64,000 bases of DNA from Burkholderia sp. OK233 (GTDB taxonomy: Bacteria > Pseudomonadota > Gammaproteobacteria > Burkholderiales > Burkholderiaceae): positions 5,270,001 to 5,334,000 of the forward strand of contig NZ_OCSR01000001.1 of the NCBI RefSeq assembly GCF_900230185.1, in the 5' to 3' direction. The notes under the pieces were generated by a model. It was not told the origin of the DNA, ran no database searches, and was given only the letters and a program-made list of their open reading frames with translations. Position numbers and translations under genes: made by a program. Positions 27,176 to 35,328 of the stretch are shown in pieces; the first letter of the stretch is position 1; each line of letters opens with the position of its first letter.

Positions 27176-27248
27176 CGACGGTTACAAGCGCGACGGTTAC
27201 AAGCGCGACGCTTACAAGCGGCCCCTCACAAGCGCGCCGTTACAAGTA
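27176..27248. repeat. 15-bp tandem repeats, about five units
   Basis: Units of CGACGGTTACAAGCG: the first two are identical, the third differs by one base, and the last two are degenerate. They sit just past the stop of the hydratase gene, between it and its likely terminator. Confidence 0.8.
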
Positions 27249-27261
27249 CACGGTGACACGC

Positions 27262-28023
27262 TCAGGTCAGTTCAATCTCCACTTCCCCAAGGCCGTCGAT
27301 GTGGCCGCGCACGATGCCTGGTTTGTCCACATTGTGCGCACCGACGTACGAACCGGTGGTGAGCGTCCATTCCGGCTCGATGGTGATGCCCATGGCGGCG
27401 CAATGGTTGACGAACCACACCAGCAGTTCACGCGGATCGCCCGCCGGATTGCCCGTGGCTTCGGGCACCAGCGAGTGGCCGTCGACACTCAGCTCGAGTT
27501 CGGGCGATACGAAATCGAAGCTGCGTGCAAGGCCCGCATAAGCAACCGGATGACCGGTGATCAATGCGCCGTTGTTCTGTGCGTCGGCCAGTTGCGCGAG
27601 CGGCGCGACATTGGGCCACTCGGCAAAGCGGCTATCGACGATCTCGATGGTCGGCAGCACGACGCCAACCTTGGACAGCACCTCGTCGCGCGCATAAGCC
27701 CGGCCGCGCGGTTCGATCGCCTCGGCGAAACGAAAGGCGACCTCCAACTCCACCAACACCCGGAAAAAGCCGGCATGGGCCACCCGCGCGGGCGACGGCA
27801 ACACCAGCGAAGCCGGAATCGGCGCGCCTCCGGCAGCCCCGCCGGGCGCTCTGGCGCCGATCTTCCACGCACCCGTCGAGTCGCCGAGGCCCACGATGAC
27901 GGCCTGCTGGATCGCGTACGCGGTTGCCGCGTCAGGCGGCAGGCTGTCGGGTGGGGGCGCATCGATCGGGCGATGCTGCCGGCGGGCTTCGACGAGGCGG
28001 TGCGCGAGGTCGTATGGCGTCAT
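27262..28023 (-). CDS. 2-keto-4-pentenoate hydratase-like protein
   Basis: A 253-aa member of the fumarylacetoacetate-hydrolase-related hydratase family (MhpD/DmpE type), which adds water to 2-hydroxypenta-2,4-dienoate-like acids in aromatic breakdown. Seen are GAWKIGA, the acidic metal-binding region VELEVAFRF, and a C-terminal LTTGSYVGAHNVDKPG. It is alone: no other meta-cleavage genes are near, so it may act in an unrelated keto-acid pathway. ATG at 28023. Confidence 0.78.
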   Translation of the reverse strand: MTPYDLAHRLVEARRQHRPIDAPPPDSLPPDAATAYAIQQAVIVGLGDSTGAWKIGARAPGGAAGGAPIPASLVLPSPARVAHAGFFRVLVELEVAFRFAEAIEPRGRAYARDEVLSKVGVVLPTIEIVDSRFAEWPNVAPLAQLADAQNNGALITGHPVAYAGLARSFDFVSPELELSVDGHSLVPEATGNPAGDPRELLVWFVNHCAAMGITIEPEWTLTTGSYVGAHNVDKPGIVRGHIDGLGEVEIELT

Positions 28024-28339
28024 GTCGGTCCTTTATGGCTGGCGCGTTGAGCGTTGGGTTGCCGCGCTGAGTTGCAGCAGTTGGGAAAAGCGGGCTCACG
28101 GTCCGCGCGCTGACTGCCTGTGGCGGCGAGGTTGCCGGTACAAGCGGTAGTCGCGCCCGTCAATGTACCGGATCACGACGCTTGCCAGGGTGTAGACAAC
28201 GCTTGCGAACGTTACTTAGTCCGCAGACCATGAAAAAAGACCGCGGTTGCATGCGCAATCGCGGTCTTTGTCGTCATGCGGCCGATCCGCACAAGCGTGG
28301 TTCTGTCTAATGCATCATCGGGAACGAATGTTGCATCGA
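28024..28339. other. Intergenic region
   Basis: A 316-bp gap between the hydratase gene start and the chemoreceptor stop. It contains the chemoreceptor terminator at 28236-28269 and presumably the hydratase promoter. No gene seen. Confidence 0.6.
28236..28269 (-). terminator. Rho-independent terminator of chemoreceptor gene
   Basis: AAAGACCGCG and CGCGGTCTTT arms, with the stem continuing inward to about 15 bp and a 4-nt loop; six T follow on the minus strand. It lies about 70 bp after the chemoreceptor stop. Confidence 0.9.
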
Positions 28340-30121
28340 TCAGAAGGTTTCCCAATCCTGGTCGCTGCCGGCGCTCGCCACTGCCTTGGCCGGTGTCTTC
28401 GTCGGCGCGGCGGCAGCGGGTGCCTGTGTCGCTGCGGGCGCAGCAGACGTCCTGGCTACCGGGGTGGCTTGTGACGCGGAATGTGACACGGCACGTGACA
28501 CTTTGCGTGCCGCCGCCGGGCGGCGAACCGGCGCGCTCACGCGCTTCGGCGCCGCGCTCACTGGCGCCTTGAAGCCGCTTTCTTCGAGCTGGAACACCGC
28601 GACCGCGGTACGCAGCTTGCCGGCCTGATCTTCGAGCGAAGACGCTGCTGCGGCCGCTTCTTCAACCAGCGCGGCGTTCTGCTGCGTCACCTCGTCCATC
28701 TGCGTGACGGCACGCGCCACCTGGTCGATGCCGCTGCTTTGCTCTTCCGAGGCTGCCGCGATCTCGCCCATGATGTCAGTCACGCGCTGCACCGCACCGA
28801 TGATCTCGGTCATGGTGCGGCCGGCTTCGTCGACCAGCGCCGAGCCGGACTGCACGCGCTCCACCGAGGTATCGATCAGTTCCTTGATTTCCTTGGCCGC
28901 CGCCGACGAACGTTGCGCGAGGCTGCGCACTTCGCCTGCCACCACCGCGAATCCGCGCCCTTCTTCGCCGGCCCGCGCCGCTTCCACGGCCGCATTCAGG
29001 GCCAGGATGTTGGTCTGGAACGCAATCCCTTCGATGATCGAGATGATGTCGGCAATCTTCGCCGAGCTCTGATTGATGTCACCCATCGTGCCGACCACCT
29101 GGCTGACCACCGCGCTGCCCTTGTTGGCAATCTCGGACGCATTGGCCGCCAGCGAGCTCGCCTGGCGAGCGTTGTCGGCGTTCTGCTTGACCGTGCCGGT
29201 CAGCTCTTCCATGCTCGACGCGGTTTCCTGCAACGCCGACGCCTGCTCTTCCGTTCGCGAGGACAGATCGATATTGCCGGCTGCGATCTGGCGTGTGGCC
29301 GTCGCAATCGATTCACTACCGCTGCGCACCGTACGCACCGTTTCGGTGAGGCTGCGCTGCATTTTGGCGATGCCTTCGAGCAACAGCCCCATTTCGTCGC
29401 GCGACGTGACCACGACCGGGCGGCGCAGATCGCCCGCGGAGATCGCGTCGAAATGACCGAGGGCGGCGTCGAGCGGGCGGGCAATCGCGCGGCTGAGCGT
29501 CAGGTAGGACAGCACGGCGGCGAGCACGCCGACCAGCAGTGCGCCGGCGCTCACCATACGGAACACCTCGAAGCTGCTTTGCGCGGAGTCATACCCTTGC
29601 CTGGCCGAGTCGAACTGGAACTTGCGCAGCGCATCGTCGGCATTGGCGAGGTCGTTGTACGCCACCTGCAGGCGCTTGGCGCCGTCGACGATCTTGCTCT
29701 GGTCGTTCGCCGCGACGATCGCCGCAAACGAGTCCAACTGCTGATGCAACGCGTCGCGTTTGGCGATGACGTCCTGCGCGAGACGGTCTTCCTCAGCGTC
29801 GCGCGGCAGGTCCATATACTTTTTCCACCACATGTCGGACGTGACGCGCATCGCACGCGCGCGCTCGAGCGTGGCCGAAACGTCCGGCGAGCCGATCATG
29901 AGCGCGGCCCGGTCGAGCGCCAGCCGTTCGCGCGCCGCAAAGAGCTCGGCGTTGCCGATATCGACCGCGCTCGGCATTGCGTTGGTGAACGTATCCTGGT
30001 AAGCGAGGTTCGAACGGCTCATGCCGAACAGACCGAAAACGCCAATGGCGACCAGCAGCGCGGCGAGGAAAGCCATCGTGAGGCCAATCCGCGCCTTGAT
30101 CGTGATGCCTTTGTTCAACAT
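28340..30121 (-). CDS. Methyl-accepting chemotaxis protein
   Basis: A 593-aa receptor. TM1 is at about residues 13-33, a periplasmic four-helix-bundle sensor follows, TM2 is at about 190-213, then HAMP and a cytoplasmic signalling domain whose tip contains IAFQTNILALNAAVEAARAG and GRGFAVVAGEVRSLAQRS. An Ala/Pro-rich linker leads to the C-terminal DWETF, close to the NWETF pentapeptide that tethers the CheR methyltransferase. AGGA precedes the ATG at 30121. A flagellar sigma-28-type promoter lies about 105 bp upstream. The ligand is not predictable. Confidence 0.92.
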   Translation of the reverse strand: MLNKGITIKARIGLTMAFLAALLVAIGVFGLFGMSRSNLAYQDTFTNAMPSAVDIGNAELFAARERLALDRAALMIGSPDVSATLERARAMRVTSDMWWKKYMDLPRDAEEDRLAQDVIAKRDALHQQLDSFAAIVAANDQSKIVDGAKRLQVAYNDLANADDALRKFQFDSARQGYDSAQSSFEVFRMVSAGALLVGVLAAVLSYLTLSRAIARPLDAALGHFDAISAGDLRRPVVVTSRDEMGLLLEGIAKMQRSLTETVRTVRSGSESIATATRQIAAGNIDLSSRTEEQASALQETASSMEELTGTVKQNADNARQASSLAANASEIANKGSAVVSQVVGTMGDINQSSAKIADIISIIEGIAFQTNILALNAAVEAARAGEEGRGFAVVAGEVRSLAQRSSAAAKEIKELIDTSVERVQSGSALVDEAGRTMTEIIGAVQRVTDIMGEIAAASEEQSSGIDQVARAVTQMDEVTQQNAALVEEAAAAASSLEDQAGKLRTAVAVFQLEESGFKAPVSAAPKRVSAPVRRPAAARKVSRAVSHSASQATPVARTSAAPAATQAPAAAAPTKTPAKAVASAGSDQDWETF

Positions 30122-30596
30122 GCTCGTTCCTGTACTTAACAAATAAGAGGCTGCGTGCGCAGCGCGGGGTAGCGTGTGGCTCTGCGTACTTGGCGCTGAT
30201 TTGAGGCGGCGCTCTAATAGCCCTGTTTACGGCATCCGATCTGCATACTTGAAGGATTTATATGGTATGAAGAAAGACGTTGTAAGCAATTGGAAGAAAT
30301 TACAAAGCGCTGACACGCCGTGCTCATGCGCAGATCACGCAGCGTTTTGGGCATTCGGGAAATTGAATTCAGGCGGCTCGAAAGGCCGAACGCGGATAGG
30401 CGAAACGGATGCAGGCGGGGTTCAAAACGGGACTCTCGACCGGGGGAGCGCAATGGCGCGCTTGAAGACGGCCGCGAAGGGATCACGCCGGAGTCTGTGC
30501 CCAACTTTCGCGCACGATTCAGCAGACCACAAAAAACAGCACGGAAGACCGGACGCGAAGCCTTCCAGCTCGCGCCCCGCAACGCAATGATCGATA
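30122..30596. other. Intergenic region with flagellar-type promoter
   Basis: A 475-bp gap between the chemoreceptor start and the stop of the RbsR-like gene. It contains the sigma-28-like promoter at 30226-30252. A 138-codon plus-strand frame (30174-30590) looks non-coding. No gene called. Confidence 0.6.
30226..30252 (-). promoter_or_regulatory. Sigma-28 (FliA)-type promoter of chemoreceptor gene
   Basis: On the minus strand TCAAGTAT, 11 bp, GCCGTAAA. This fits the FliA consensus TAAAGTTT-N11-GCCGATAA in both boxes and exact spacing, and it points at the chemoreceptor gene. Confidence 0.65.
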
Positions 30597-31637
30597 TCAG
30601 GCCGCCAGATCGCGCCTCGCCACGCCGGCCCATGTTGCGGTCGATTCACGCACGATCAGGCGCGGCGACACGACCCGCCGGCGACCCAGCGCGCGCGGAC
30701 TGCCTGACGACGTCCCGGCAATGCGTTCGATCAACGTCTGCGCGGCCATATCGCCGAGCGCGCGGACCGACTGCCCGACCGTCGAGAGCGCCGGATAGGT
30801 GAATCGTCCCAGTTCGATATCGTCGAAACCGATGATCGAGCAATCGCGCGGCACGCTGATATTGCGCTCCGCCGCGGCGCGCAGCGCGCCGATGCCCATC
30901 ATGTCGTTGCCGGCAAAAATCGCCGACGGCTTCACCGTGTCGAACAGCTGTCCCGCCGCGCGATGGCCGCCCATTCCCGAAAAATCGCTTTCGACGATCG
31001 CACCGGCCGGAATCTCGATACCGCGCTCGGTCATGGCGCGGATGAAGCCATGTAACCGCATGGCGCTCACCGCCGTCTTCACGGGTCCGGTGATGCAGCC
31101 GATCCGCACATGCCCCAGTTCGAGCAGATGACGCGTCGCAAGATAGCCGCCCTTCTCGTGGTCGATCTGCACCAGATCCGCGTTCACGCCTTCGATATTG
31201 CGGTCCACGACGACCAGCGGCTCGCGGGCGTCGGCAAGCGCCTGCGCCAGTACCGCGTCGTCGCCTGCGGAGGCGACGATCAGTCCGTCGATGCGCTTTT
31301 CCTGCAGCACGCGCAGATAGTTACGCTGCTTGGCCGGATCGTCGTCGGAATTGCAGAAGAACAGGCAGTAGCCGTTGCGCGAGCAACCATCTTCGATACC
31401 ACGCGCCATCTCCGCGAAATACGGGTTCGTGCTGTTCGGCACCACCAGACCGATCGTCGCCGTCGCCCGCGCCTTGAGCGAGCGGGCCACCGCCGACGGT
31501 ACATAGTGAAGCTGACGGATCGCGTGCTCGACCTTCGCGCGCACGTCGGCCGACACCGGCCGTGAGTTGTTCACCACGTGCGATACCGTCGTGAACGACA
31601 CGCCTGCCACGGCCGCTACATCCTTGATCGTCGCCAT
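30597..31637 (-). CDS. LacI-family regulator, RbsR-like
   Basis: A 346-aa repressor. The helix-turn-helix is TIKDVAAVAGVSFTTVSHVV at the N-terminus; a periplasmic-binding-like sugar domain follows, with NPYFAEMARGIED and DGLIVAS. The start at 31637 has AGG upstream; a longer frame to 31721 is not needed. It lies downstream of the ribose-binding-protein gene on the same strand, and the perfect operator upstream of that gene is its probable target. RbsR fits by context. Confidence 0.85.
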   Translation of the reverse strand: MATIKDVAAVAGVSFTTVSHVVNNSRPVSADVRAKVEHAIRQLHYVPSAVARSLKARATATIGLVVPNSTNPYFAEMARGIEDGCSRNGYCLFFCNSDDDPAKQRNYLRVLQEKRIDGLIVASAGDDAVLAQALADAREPLVVVDRNIEGVNADLVQIDHEKGGYLATRHLLELGHVRIGCITGPVKTAVSAMRLHGFIRAMTERGIEIPAGAIVESDFSGMGGHRAAGQLFDTVKPSAIFAGNDMMGIGALRAAAERNISVPRDCSIIGFDDIELGRFTYPALSTVGQSVRALGDMAAQTLIERIAGTSSGSPRALGRRRVVSPRLIVRESTATWAGVARRDLAA

Positions 31638-32071
31638 AACCTGTTGCTCTCCTGCCTGTTGTTCCCGCCGGCCACGCCATCTGGCGACCCACCGGACGTC
31701 TTCCTCGAAGACAGACCACACCCATGAATACTTGCTTTACCGCACTGATTGGCGATCGCGCTGAACGTCTCGCACGTCAGAAAGGCGACCCAGCAGCGAG
31801 AACAGCACGCTCATCGCCAGCAGCCCGCCGGCGAGGCCCCCAGGTAATTCGAAAAGCCGAGCCGCGTGCCGGCAGCCTTGTCGCTTACCTCTGGATTTAA
31901 CGGCGGCGCAGGAGGTTTCTTGAGCGTTTATTGAATTGACGCGGATTCGCTTGTCTTCCGCCATGCATTCAGCATGCAGCGGCGTGAGCGCGAACCCGCG
32001 TGCTCCGGCGTATTGCGGTGCTTCTTGTGGTGCTTCTTGCGGTGCATATTTCGATACCTGCCACCCGACGC
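31638..32071. other. Gap where rbsA and rbsC would be expected, with possible gene scar
   Basis: 434 bp between rbsB and the rbsR-like gene. On the minus strand around 31760-31890 two adjacent frames, joined by one frameshift, read KAAGTRLGFSNYL and then GLAGGLLAMSVLFSLLGRL, which looks like a membrane-protein remnant. I cannot place its family; it does not clearly match RbsC. Also present is a 12-bp repeat at 32017-32045. Confidence 0.35.
32017..32045. repeat. 12-bp tandem repeat, 2.4 copies
   Basis: GGTGCTTCTTGT, GGTGCTTCTTGC, GGTGC, just downstream of the rbsB stop. Confidence 0.8.
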
Positions 32072-33034
32072 TTACCTGGTCACGAGGTCGCACGGCGTTT
32101 CCACCACGCCGGACAACTGCGACTGCTTCTTGTGTTCGCTGATCGCCTTCAACGCGGTGTCGATACCGAACACGGCCTGCTTGGCGGCGTACTGGTCGGC
32201 GGTAGCGAGCACGCGACCGTCTTTGAGCATCGGCTTGATCGCGTTGATGTTGTCGTAGCCGACCACCATTACCTTGCCCTGCTTGCCGGCCGCGCGTACG
32301 GCCGAGACCGCGCCGATCGCCATATTGTCGTTGCCGGCCAGGAGCGCCTTCAGGTTCGGATACTCGTTGAGCATGGCCGACGCCACCGCATTGCCCTTGT
32401 CGATTTCCCATTCGCCCGACTGCACCGACACGACCTTCGCGCCGACGGTCTGCATGGCGTCCTTGAAGCCCGCCGTGCGTTGTTGCGCGTTGGTAGTGGT
32501 CGACACGCCTTCGATAATGCCGACTTCATCGCCCGCCTTCAGCTTTTTGGCCAGATAGTCGCCGACCTTCTGCGCGCCCTTGCGGTTATCCGGGCCGACA
32601 AACGGCACGTTCAGGTCTTTCGACTTGAGCACGTCCGGGTCGAGCCGATTGTCGATATTCACGACGATGATGCCCGCGTCGATGGCCTTCTTGACGACCG
32701 GCACCAGCGCCTTCGAATCAGCCGGTGCCAGCACGATCGCATCGACCTTCGAGACGATCATCTGTTCGACGATGCGGATCTGGTTCGCAGTATCGGTCTC
32801 GTCCTTGATGCCGTTGGTGATCAGGTCGAACTGGGAGGCATTGTGTTTCTGGTAGTCCTTCGCGCCGGTTTCCATGGTCAGGAAGAACTCGTTCGCGAGC
32901 GACTTCATCACCAGCGCGACCCTCGGCTTATGGGCGGGCGTGGTTTGCGCGTAAGCGGAGGAAAACGGCAAAGCGGCGGTAGCGGTGACGAGAACAGCGG
33001 CCGCCAGCATGCGGCGGCGAATGCGATGGCTCAT
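32072..33034 (-). CDS. rbsB: Ribose-type ABC transporter substrate-binding protein
   Basis: A 320-aa periplasmic sugar-binding protein. Signal peptide residues 1-29 end AYA; the mature part starts with KPRVALVMKSLANEFF and includes DAIVLAPADSKALVP and LLAGNDNMAIGAVSAVRAAG, typical of RbsB. GGAG lies nine bases before the ATG. The ATPase (rbsA) and permease (rbsC) normally found next to it are absent. An RbsR-like operator and tandem repeat lie upstream. It may pair with an ABC system elsewhere or serve as a chemotaxis ligand receptor. Confidence 0.88.
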   Translation of the reverse strand: MSHRIRRRMLAAAVLVTATAALPFSSAYAQTTPAHKPRVALVMKSLANEFFLTMETGAKDYQKHNASQFDLITNGIKDETDTANQIRIVEQMIVSKVDAIVLAPADSKALVPVVKKAIDAGIIVVNIDNRLDPDVLKSKDLNVPFVGPDNRKGAQKVGDYLAKKLKAGDEVGIIEGVSTTTNAQQRTAGFKDAMQTVGAKVVSVQSGEWEIDKGNAVASAMLNEYPNLKALLAGNDNMAIGAVSAVRAAGKQGKVMVVGYDNINAIKPMLKDGRVLATADQYAAKQAVFGIDTALKAISEHKKQSQLSGVVETPCDLVTR

Positions 33035-33071
33035 GCCTATCTCCAGGGTTTGTTGGGCTCGCGTCGAGCCG

Positions 33072-33113
33072 TATTTTTAGTGTTGCGCAAACTATTTTTA
33101 GTGTTGCGCAAAC
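33072..33113. repeat. Perfect 21-bp tandem duplication in rbsB upstream region
   Basis: Two exact copies of a 21-bp unit that begins TATTTTTAG and ends GCGCAAAC. The second copy ends inside the 14-bp operator palindrome, so the duplication creates an extra half-operator. Confidence 0.95.
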
Positions 33114-33120
33114 GTTTGCG
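33107..33120. promoter_or_regulatory. LacI-family operator (probable RbsR site)
   Basis: CGCAAACGTTTGCG is a perfect 14-bp palindrome with the central CG of LacI-family operators, 73 bp upstream of the rbsB start codon. Confidence 0.65.
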
Positions 33121-33277
33121 AGGCCTAGGCTGTGTTTTGGCAAGGGCTCCTCGCTCGGTCCGTGCGTGGCAGATTTGCCGCTGGCTGCAAACTCAGCAGC
33201 CGGCGGGCCGCCTATGCTGGACTTTTATTGCGCGCGGTGCAAGCAGGAACAACACGGGGCGATGGGCCAACGGTCTA

Positions 33278-34255
33278 TCAAAGCCAGCCGGCCTTACGGA
33301 AGCGCCAGTACAGGACCAGATCCACTGTAAGCATCACGGCAAGACAGACCGGATAACCGAACTTGTAGTGCAACTCGGGGATGCTCTGGAAGTTCATCCC
33401 GTAGATGCCGGCGATCATGGTCGGCACCGCGAACAACGCAGCAAACGAGCCGAGTCGCTTGGTCACCTCGCTTTCGGCCAGCGAGATCATCCCCAGATTG
33501 ACCTGCACCGCCGTGACAACCATCTCGCGCCGGCCGTCGATGATTCTGACGATCCGTTCGAGATGATCGTAGACGTCGCGAAAGTAAGCCTGCATGCCTT
33601 CGCAGACGCTCGGAATCCGGCCGCCCGTCAATTTGCTGATCGCCTCCTGAAGCGGCGCGATGTGGTGCTGCAGAATCACCAGACGGCGCTTCAACGAGTA
33701 CAGCTCCTCGATGACCGCGCGCGAGGCCGCTGAATTGTTGCGCTCGAAGATGCGGTCTTCGAGTGCTTCGATCTCGGTGTTCATCGCCTCGATGATCGGA
33801 AAATAACGATCCACGATATCGTCCGCCAGCGCGTACAGCACGAATGCCGAGCCCTCCTTGAGCAGTTGCGGCTCCCGTTCGCAGCGGGTGCGAACGTTCT
33901 GGAACCCGGCGCGCGTGCCGCGGCGCACCGACAGCACATAGTTGTGCCCCACGAACACGTCGACCTCGCCGATCAGCAGCTCGCCCTCTTCGTCCATTTC
34001 CACGGTATGCATGACCGCGAATAGCGACTCGCCGTACTCCTCGATTTTCGGACGCTGATGGCCGTTTTGCGCATCCTCGATCGCGAGTTCGTGCAGGCCG
34101 AACTCGTGTTTCATCACGGCCAGCTCGCCCGGCTCCGGGTCTTTCAGCGCGACCCAGACGAAGCACTCGGGCCGCGCCACGTAGTCGCTGATGCTGTCGA
34201 TATCGATGTCAGCCAGCTTCCGGCCGTCCTGATAGGCGGCGCAATTGATCAGCAT
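33278..34255 (-). CDS. corA: CorA-family magnesium/cobalt transporter
   Basis: A 325-aa protein with a long cytoplasmic N-terminal domain, a long connecting helix and two C-terminal membrane segments. The signature GMN occurs in IAGIYGMNFQSIPELHY between them. It should form a pentameric Mg2+ channel. ATG at 34255 with AAGG upstream. Not in an operon. Confidence 0.93.
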   Translation of the reverse strand: MLINCAAYQDGRKLADIDIDSISDYVARPECFVWVALKDPEPGELAVMKHEFGLHELAIEDAQNGHQRPKIEEYGESLFAVMHTVEMDEEGELLIGEVDVFVGHNYVLSVRRGTRAGFQNVRTRCEREPQLLKEGSAFVLYALADDIVDRYFPIIEAMNTEIEALEDRIFERNNSAASRAVIEELYSLKRRLVILQHHIAPLQEAISKLTGGRIPSVCEGMQAYFRDVYDHLERIVRIIDGRREMVVTAVQVNLGMISLAESEVTKRLGSFAALFAVPTMIAGIYGMNFQSIPELHYKFGYPVCLAVMLTVDLVLYWRFRKAGWL

Positions 34256-34463
34256 GTCGGATTACCTTGAAAACGGAACAGACCGGCCGGCTTCGCACTG
34301 TGCGTGGGCCCCACGCCGGGTCTGCATGAACGGATACACGATGCCCGCCATGTTAAGGGCTCTGCGTGACCGTCATGTATCCAATTGTTAAAGCTCGCGT
34401 GCGGTGGCCACATCTCGACGCGGCCTGCCGCCGCAATCCGGCGTTGTCAGGGCCGGCCCTGCG

Positions 34464-34904
34464 CTATTGCGCAACCCTTCGCAAAGCGATGCCGTGATCG
34501 TCGCCGAAGGTGACCGACGCGCGGTTCGTATAGCGTGTATCGGCCGTGACCGTAAAGTGCATCTCCACGACCGGATCGAATTGCGTGGAGACACCGATGC
34601 GATGCACCCCCGGGCTCAGATAGAAGACCACATGTTCGCCGTTCATCAGATCGGTGACCTGCTCGCCGTCGATATACACCAGCGCATCGCGGAACCGGAC
34701 GATAACGTCGCGGGAACGTTCGCGCCGCACGTCAACGGCGACCAGTCCGGTTCCGGGCTGCGTGTAACCGGGCTGGACGATGCGCGCTTGCGGCACCTCC
34801 TTGAACGGAACGGGCTCGGCAGGTGTCGAGGCGCAACCGGCGAGCGACGCGATAGCCAGCGCAAGCAGCGCGGCTTTGCAGTGGAAGTGCGGACGCATCG
34901 GCAT
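34464..34904 (-). CDS. Putative outer-membrane or periplasmic lipoprotein
   Basis: A 146-aa protein with a signal sequence ending in the lipobox LAGC (Cys24), so it should be lipid-anchored. The rest has beta-strand character (VYIDGEQVTDLMNGEHVVFYL, GVHRIGV), like PEGA-type or DUF2846-like domains found in lipoproteins. GGGAG lies eight bases before the ATG at 34904. Role unknown. Confidence 0.7.
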   Translation of the reverse strand: MPMRPHFHCKAALLALAIASLAGCASTPAEPVPFKEVPQARIVQPGYTQPGTGLVAVDVRRERSRDVIVRFRDALVYIDGEQVTDLMNGEHVVFYLSPGVHRIGVSTQFDPVVEMHFTVTADTRYTNRASVTFGDDHGIALRRVAQ

Positions 34905-35178
34905 GCTGGGTCTCCCGTGTTGCTGGTGGTGTTGCTCTTGTTATAGGCGCATTGTGCGATCCTGGCCGAACGGCCAACTCTCTTTGCGCCCTCTTGCGCG
35001 CTGCCGCGTTCTTCTTCATGATCGCTGCAAAGGGCTGCGCTGTGGGCGCCGCGCGCTGCGGATTTACCCTCGGATTCGCCGCGCACTCCCTTTTCTGCCA
35101 GCATGTTTGCTTCTCTGTAGCGGCTATGCGCAATGCTTCACAAGCTGCCTCGCCGGACATACGATCAAGGAGACCGCA

Positions 35179-35328
35179 ATGTGGTATTTCACCTGGATTC
35201 TCGGCATCGGCGTGGCATTGGGCTTCGGCATCATCAATGTGATGTGGCTGGAGGCCAGCGGCAAATTCGCGCGTGACCCGCAGCACGCCGGCACCCCGGC
35301 CGCTGCGCCCGAGGACACGTCTTCGTGA
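35179..35328 (+). CDS. CydX/YbgT-like microprotein
   Basis: A 49-aa single-pass membrane peptide starting MWYFTWILGIGVALGFGIIN and followed by VMWLEA, the hallmark of CydX, the small subunit that stabilises cytochrome bd oxidase. An extra hydrophilic tail of about 20 residues follows the usual end. AAGGAG is a good ribosome binding site. No cydA or cydB gene is adjacent. The stop codon overlaps the next start (GTGA), so it is translated together with the P-loop kinase. Confidence 0.75.
   Translation: MWYFTWILGIGVALGFGIINVMWLEASGKFARDPQHAGTPAAAPEDTSS

Larger units (their letters stand above)
26416..27261. other. 846-bp region without a supported gene
   Basis: It lies between the prkA start and the stop of the keto-acid hydratase gene. 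Next to prkA it is AT-rich (poly-T near 26505-26515) and should hold the prkA promoter. The rest is pyrimidine-rich on the plus strand. A 186-codon open frame at 26525-27085 has odd composition and no ribosome binding site, so I do not call it. The right end contains a terminator and 15-bp tandem repeats. A small RNA is possible. Confidence 0.5.

Noticed and set aside
27176..27248. CRISPR-like repeated units
   Set aside because: Units are 15 bp and contiguous with no spacers; this is a tandem repeat, and no cas genes are present.
30174..30590. 138-codon plus-strand frame between chemoreceptor and rbsR genes
   Set aside because: Overlaps the sigma-28-type promoter and has no protein-like pattern.
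32000..33733. 577-codon plus-strand frame across rbsB and part of corA
   Set aside because: Opposite to two recognised genes and spans their intergenic promoter; composition is antisense-like.
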